DNA of 64,000 nt from Vesta saturnalis (Eukaryota; Arthropoda; Insecta; Coleoptera; Lampyridae), in the NCBI GenBank assembly GCA_036346205.1, contig JARFJB010002197.1, positions 210,001 through 274,000 on the forward strand, given 5' to 3'. Under the pieces are notes generated by a model, which saw only the letters and a list, made by a program, of their open reading frames with translations, had not been told where the DNA came from and ran no database searches. A program made the translations under genes and the position numbers. Within the stretch, counting starts at the first letter, position 1; each line of letters begins with the position of its first letter. Positions 60,276 to 64,000 of the stretch are shown here, in pieces.

Positions 60276-60346
<71 letters not shown>
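60276..60346. repeat. (TA)n microsatellite
   Basis: It separates the truncated piggyBac element from the next mariner-type element and supplies the TA used by the latter. Confidence 0.95.
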
Positions 60347-60349
<3 letters not shown>

Positions 60350-61481
60350 GGTGTTACAAAAAAAGTAGATCAATCCGTTAACCACATATTCTTTGGGACA
60401 AAATAAGGGGACTTTTCTTATGTCACTTTTCATTTGAACGCTTCCTTTTCGATATACAGGGTGTCAAACTTCACTTTTTAGAAGTGTATTTTTTTATTAT
60501 CTCTGGTGTGTTTTAAGATATCGTTTTCAAATTTGGTACAAATCTTACTCTTTTCTAAGTGCACCTTCTGTATGATTTTAAGTAAAAAATTCAAAGAACT
60601 AATAGAAAAATAAGAGGGGTGTGATAACCTTTAACCCCCATTATGGGAATAATGTTAGTAACCTCTTGAACCAATATTTCCCTAATCACTGGATTGGTCG
60701 GGGACAGGATCCGCCTATTTATTGGCCACCTCGTTCCCCTACTTAAATCCACTTCAGTTTTTGGGGATTCATGAAAGATTTTGTTTATACGGTTCCAATA
60801 ATAAATCAGAACCAATTGAGGGATCGCATCGCAGAAGGTGCAGAGGTATTTAGATTCCAAAATATTCGGTTTTCAGTTATAAAAAGAGACAGAAGGTGCA
60901 TTTGCGAAGGCGGTGGACACATCGAACATTTAATTTAATTATTTGCATCCAACTTCGTATTGTAATTATTAGCACAATTGATTGTTTTAAGTTATTATTA
61001 CGAATTTATTCTGATTAATAAAATGAAAGAATTGTTAAAAAAATCGCAACACCTAATCGAATAACTAAAAGTATGTCATAAAGGCAGCATCAAATTAAAA
61101 GTTTACAAGAGCCAAAAAAGTTAGATAAATCATCAAACTACTATAAAAAAATGGATGCGACGTTCATAGGCGTTCGTCAGAAAAAAATAGGGGGTTAAAG
61201 GTTACCACACCCCTCTTATTTTTCTATTAGTTCTTTGAATTTTTTACTTAAAATCATACAGAAGGTGCACTTAGAAAAGAGTAAGATTTGTACCAAATTT
61301 GAAAACGATATCTTAAAACACACCAGAGATAATAAAAAAATACACTTCTAAAAAGTGAAGTTTGACACCCTGTATATCGAAAAGGAAGCGTTCAAATGAA
61401 AAGTGACACAAGAAAAGTCCCCTTATTTTGCCCCAAAGAATATGTGGTTAACGGATTGGCCTACTTTTTTGTAACACCCGG
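60347..61481 (+). mobile_element. Internally deleted Tc1/mariner-type element with ~290-bp inverted repeats
   Basis: Inverted repeats at 60347-60640 and 61190-61481 share long stretches (ATCCGTTAACCACATATTCT, TTTCATTTGAACGCTTCCTT, GTTTTAAGATATCGTTTTCA with complements). The outer end is CAGGGTGTTACAAAA. TA flanks both sides (60345-60346, 61482-61483). Only a C-terminal transposase remnant survives between the repeats, so it is a non-autonomous deletion derivative of about 1.1 kb. Confidence 0.88.
60655..60941 (+). pseudogene. C-terminal transposase remnant
   Basis: It reads NQYFPNHWIGRG, PIYWPPRSPT (then a stop), FWGFMKDFVYTVP and CICEGGGHIEHLI at the end. WPPRSPDLTPLDFFLWG is the third-Asp block of insect mariner-like transposases; here the Asp codon is lost at the Thr/stop. 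The final GGH.EHL is the usual C-terminus of that group. The N-terminal two thirds are deleted. Confidence 0.75.
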
Positions 61482-62250
61482 TATACAGGGTGTCCGGAAA
61501 AATGTGGGAAATCTCTCGGATTTAGATAGAAGACGAAAAATTAATATGACAAGTTCCTATCAATTTTTTTCCTCTAGACCCTCCCTACGGAGATGTGGGC
61601 CCCTAAAGGACGCCGCTAGAAATAAGTTATTCTTGAACAACTTTTAAGGTACTTGACATAATTTAATAAAAATTCAGTATGATGGCCACTAGTAAGGGCC
61701 TCTTAAAATAGTATCCTTGAAACATATTTAGCTTGTTTAGTTTACCAGGGATGGACTAAGCTGTACACCTTAACGCCTAAATTTTTAACACCTTGTATGA
61801 TAAAGAACTAAAAAAAATATTTCTGGGTAGCTTGAACCTTTACCTAAAAAAGGTATACTTGTTTAATATCGATAAAATTAACTATTTTCGAGAAAAGAAA
61901 ATAAACGAATTAATGTTTCATAACTAATGAATTATTAAAAAAAATTAAGCCAGTGTTTTTTCGAATTTTTACGAGAAAACACTCTTTTAATAATAAATTA
62001 GGAAAACCAAATTAAACATATTAATTATTTAAAAAATGTTGCAAACTTATTAAGAGGTATTAATTTTATTTCTTGTTCATTTTATTTATCTTCACTCAAA
62101 AAACACGTCAAACATACGAAATAAATAAATAACCTGCATTTTAGAACTTGACATTTGTCACATCGCTGATACATTGATCGACATTAACTTACTTTAAATT
62201 TACTGATTTTTGGATTTCGTGGTGATTTGAATTGTAAACTTATTCGAAAT

Positions 62251-63790
62251 ATGGAATTCACTTTTATTGAATATGCAGATATGCATCTCATGTACCTATG
62301 GTCTTGCCTCTTGCAATGCTTTGGAATCAAGAAGATTACATCACGAGAGATTTCCTAATCGTACTATTCCAAATCAGAAGACATTTCAACGAGTTGATCA
62401 ACGTCTAAGAGAGAATGGTGAGTGATTTCGGTTACTAAGGTAATAATGTTGACTTTCTTCATAACTTTAGGAATGTTTAAGGAAAAAAGTACTAATGCTG
62501 GTCGGACAATAGCAGTGCGTACGGTGGAATAAGAGGAAAATATTCGAATACTATAGATGGCACTCCTTCAACGAGCACTCGCAAATTAGCCGCACAATTT
62601 AATACGCCGAAAACAATAATTCATGAAGTTCTTCAAGAACAGCTTTTATACCCAATCATTTGCAAAAAGTGCATGAATTGATTCCTGAAGATTTTCCTCG
62701 TAGAATGCAGTTCGCAAACTGGCTATTGGATCAGCAATGAAATAATGAAAACTTCATTAGCACTATTCTTTTTAATAATAATAATAATGTTTATTACTCT
62801 ACAGGTACAAGAACCCAATTACAGAGTAATCATTAAAGAAAATACATATCAGATACAAAATGAAATGAAAGTAACATTGTATAATAAAATTTTAAACTTA
62901 ATTAGTTACACACTATTATTTACCTAATATCGAATATAATAGGCATCAATATTTTTTTGAACTGCAATATATTTAGACCAAACAATTCTACCTCGGTAGG
63001 CAATTTATTATATAAGGTTACCATTTTAAAGACTGGAGAGTTCAGTAAACAGTTAGTGTTTGGTTTAGGAACTGAGAAATAACTTTTTATTCTGCTGTTG
63101 ATTCGAGGTGTTTTTATTCCTATTTTTTGTAGTATATACGGGTTATCTACTTTCCTAACATTAATTTTTGCAAGTAACAAAGAATTATAATTGTTTTCCT
63201 CTGTTGAATCGTAGGAATTTCTTTATAATGATCATTTAGATAGCTATGCTGATGATGGAGATATATACCATTTTTTACAGATGAAGCAGCTTTTACCAAA
63301 AATTGTATCACGAATTTACACAACTCCTCATGCAACTATTGTTTCGCATCATCAACATCAGTTTCAATCAATTAATTAATATCTGGGCGGGAGTCTTTGG
63401 CAATTTTTTGATTGGGCCATTTGTATTGCCGGCGCGATTGAATGGACCACTTTATCTGGAGTTCCTCCAGAACGCTTTTCAAGATTTAATAGAGCATTTA
63501 CCTCTTGAAACCCGCCGAAACATGTACTTTATGCACGATGGGGCACCACCTCATTTTAGCGTTGCTTTGCGGGAACACAAATAACGTCTATCCAAACCGT
63601 TGGATAGGTAGAGGTGGACCTACCGCCTGGCCTCCCAGATCTCCCGACCTGGCGCCTTTGGATTTTTACATCAAAACCTTGGTATATTCCAGTCCGGTTG
63701 ATACTAGGGAGGAGCTTCTACAGAGAATCACGTTTCATTGTGATGTGCTAAGGAACAGTGTGGGGTTATTGTGGCGGGTACAGTAGTCCT
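62251..63790 (+). pseudogene. Mariner-like transposase, interrupted by a retrotransposon
   Basis: The N-terminal helix-turn-helix region reads FTFIEYADMHLMY, then after a frameshift YGLASCNALESRRLHHERFP and NRTIPNQKTFQRVDQRLREN. The core is split: ISTILF at 62745-62773 and TDEAAF at about 63277 are separated by an insertion. The rest follows as WAGVFGNFLIGPFVLPARLN, NMYFMHDGAPPHFSVALREH, then a frame change to WIGRGGPTAWPPRSPDLAPL and TLVYSSPVDTREELLQRIT. The three Asp positions (TDEA, HDGA, SPDL) are all present, but the LWGHL segment after DFY is deleted. A possible small intron (GTGAGT...TTTAG) lies at 62417-62470. Confidence 0.85.
62774..63270 (-). mobile_element. 5'-truncated non-LTR retrotransposon inserted in the mariner-like transposase
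   Basis: The minus strand reads KSYFSVPKPNTNCLLNSPVF, KMVTLYNKLPTEVELF and LQFKKILM, the conserved C-terminus of a jockey/CR1-like retrotransposon. Its 3' tail is an ATT/TTA microsatellite (62775-62788 on the plus strand). The flanks rejoin exactly as ATTCTTTTT and ACAGATGAAGC of the transposase, with a short T-run as possible target duplication. Confidence 0.8.
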
Positions 63791-64000
63791 CAATTCGTCG
63801 TACTCGCGAGTGTATCAGACTTCACAGAGCCCATGTTGAACCCACTTATGAAGTTTTTAATTAAATGAAAATGAAACATAAATTCGTTTATTTTTTTTTT
63901 TTCGAAAATAGTTAATTTTATCGATATTAAACAAGTACACCCTTTTTTTAGAGAAATATTTTTTTAGATCTTTACATACAGGGTGTTAAAAAATTAGGCG

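Larger units (their letters stand above)
61486..64000 (+). mobile_element. Tc1/mariner-type element with long inverted repeats, runs off the window
   Basis: It starts CAGGGTGTCCGGAAAAATGT, directly beside the preceding element (only TATA between). The stretch 61774-61950 recurs inverted at 63852-64000 (TTGTTTAATATCGATAAAAT and TTAACTATTTTCGA with complements). The repeat is therefore at least 460 bp long and the right end should lie about 290 bp beyond the window. A transposase pseudogene and a retrotransposon insertion lie inside. Confidence 0.82.

Noticed and set aside
60239..61647. Similar ORFs starting MKSD(I/T)RKVPLFCPKE on opposite strands
   Set aside because: They are the two inverted repeats of one transposon read in the same relative frame.
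1..64000. tRNA, rRNA or other structural RNA genes
   Set aside because: I saw no cloverleaf with A and B boxes and no rRNA-like conserved stretch by eye. A covariance-model scan would be needed to exclude small ones.

Overview
The window looks like AT-rich insect nuclear DNA, possibly from a beetle, but I cannot fix the order or species. The evidence is the transposon families present (Penelope-like, BEL/Pao, pogo, hAT, piggyBac, mariner types), an insect-style secreted-protein gene, arthropod-like TATA and initiator spacing, and short GT-AG introns. I see no bacterial operons, rRNA, convincing tRNA or CRISPR. Most of the sequence is a transposon graveyard with nested insertions. I can defend only two host genes, both encoding small secreted proteins: a two-exon gene of 77 codons on the minus strand (13365-14589) and a two-exon gene of 234 codons on the plus strand (52472-53223) that resembles the insect DUF4774 type.

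Layout. 1-6350: gene-poor, with a mariner remnant, inverted Penelope terminal repeats and a jockey/CR1-like retrotransposon tail. 6350-9130: Penelope-like element copy A. 9130-16460: mostly unannotated, holding the small secreted-peptide gene. 16562-17231: a 670-bp polypyrimidine block. 17255-28550: a foldback-type element with long inverted arms and internal tandem repeats. Its right arm is interrupted by two tandem 3.65-kb units of a BEL/Pao retrotransposon without the RT region. A third unit follows in opposite orientation (28613-32050), so the region is a large palindrome. 32914-35702: a hAT element with an 8-bp target duplication, itself carrying a retrotransposon fragment. 37141-39812: a pogo-type element, the least decayed transposon here. 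42257-45774: a Tc1/mariner-type element with long inverted repeats and Penelope copy B inside it. 45850-46935: a mariner relic. 47347-50045: a 2.7-kb array of almost pure alternating purine-pyrimidine repeats. 52397-53273: the DUF4774-like gene. 53690-54745: a degenerate 148-bp satellite. 55590-57070: a second pogo-type pseudogene. 58357-60270: a piggyBac pseudogene. 60347-64000: two abutting Tc1/mariner-type elements, the second interrupted by a retrotransposon and running off the window.

The genes do not form a pathway. What connects them is transposon nesting order: Penelope B inserted into a mariner-type element, non-LTR tails into hAT and mariner-type elements, and BEL units into a foldback arm. 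The signals most worth following are a hammerhead-ribozyme-like motif repeated in the Penelope terminal repeats, the pol-less BEL palindrome, the Z-DNA-prone array and the unlisted secreted-peptide gene. I found no clear new biological system. Several oddities, especially the indel-rich middle BEL copy, may be assembly or consensus errors.
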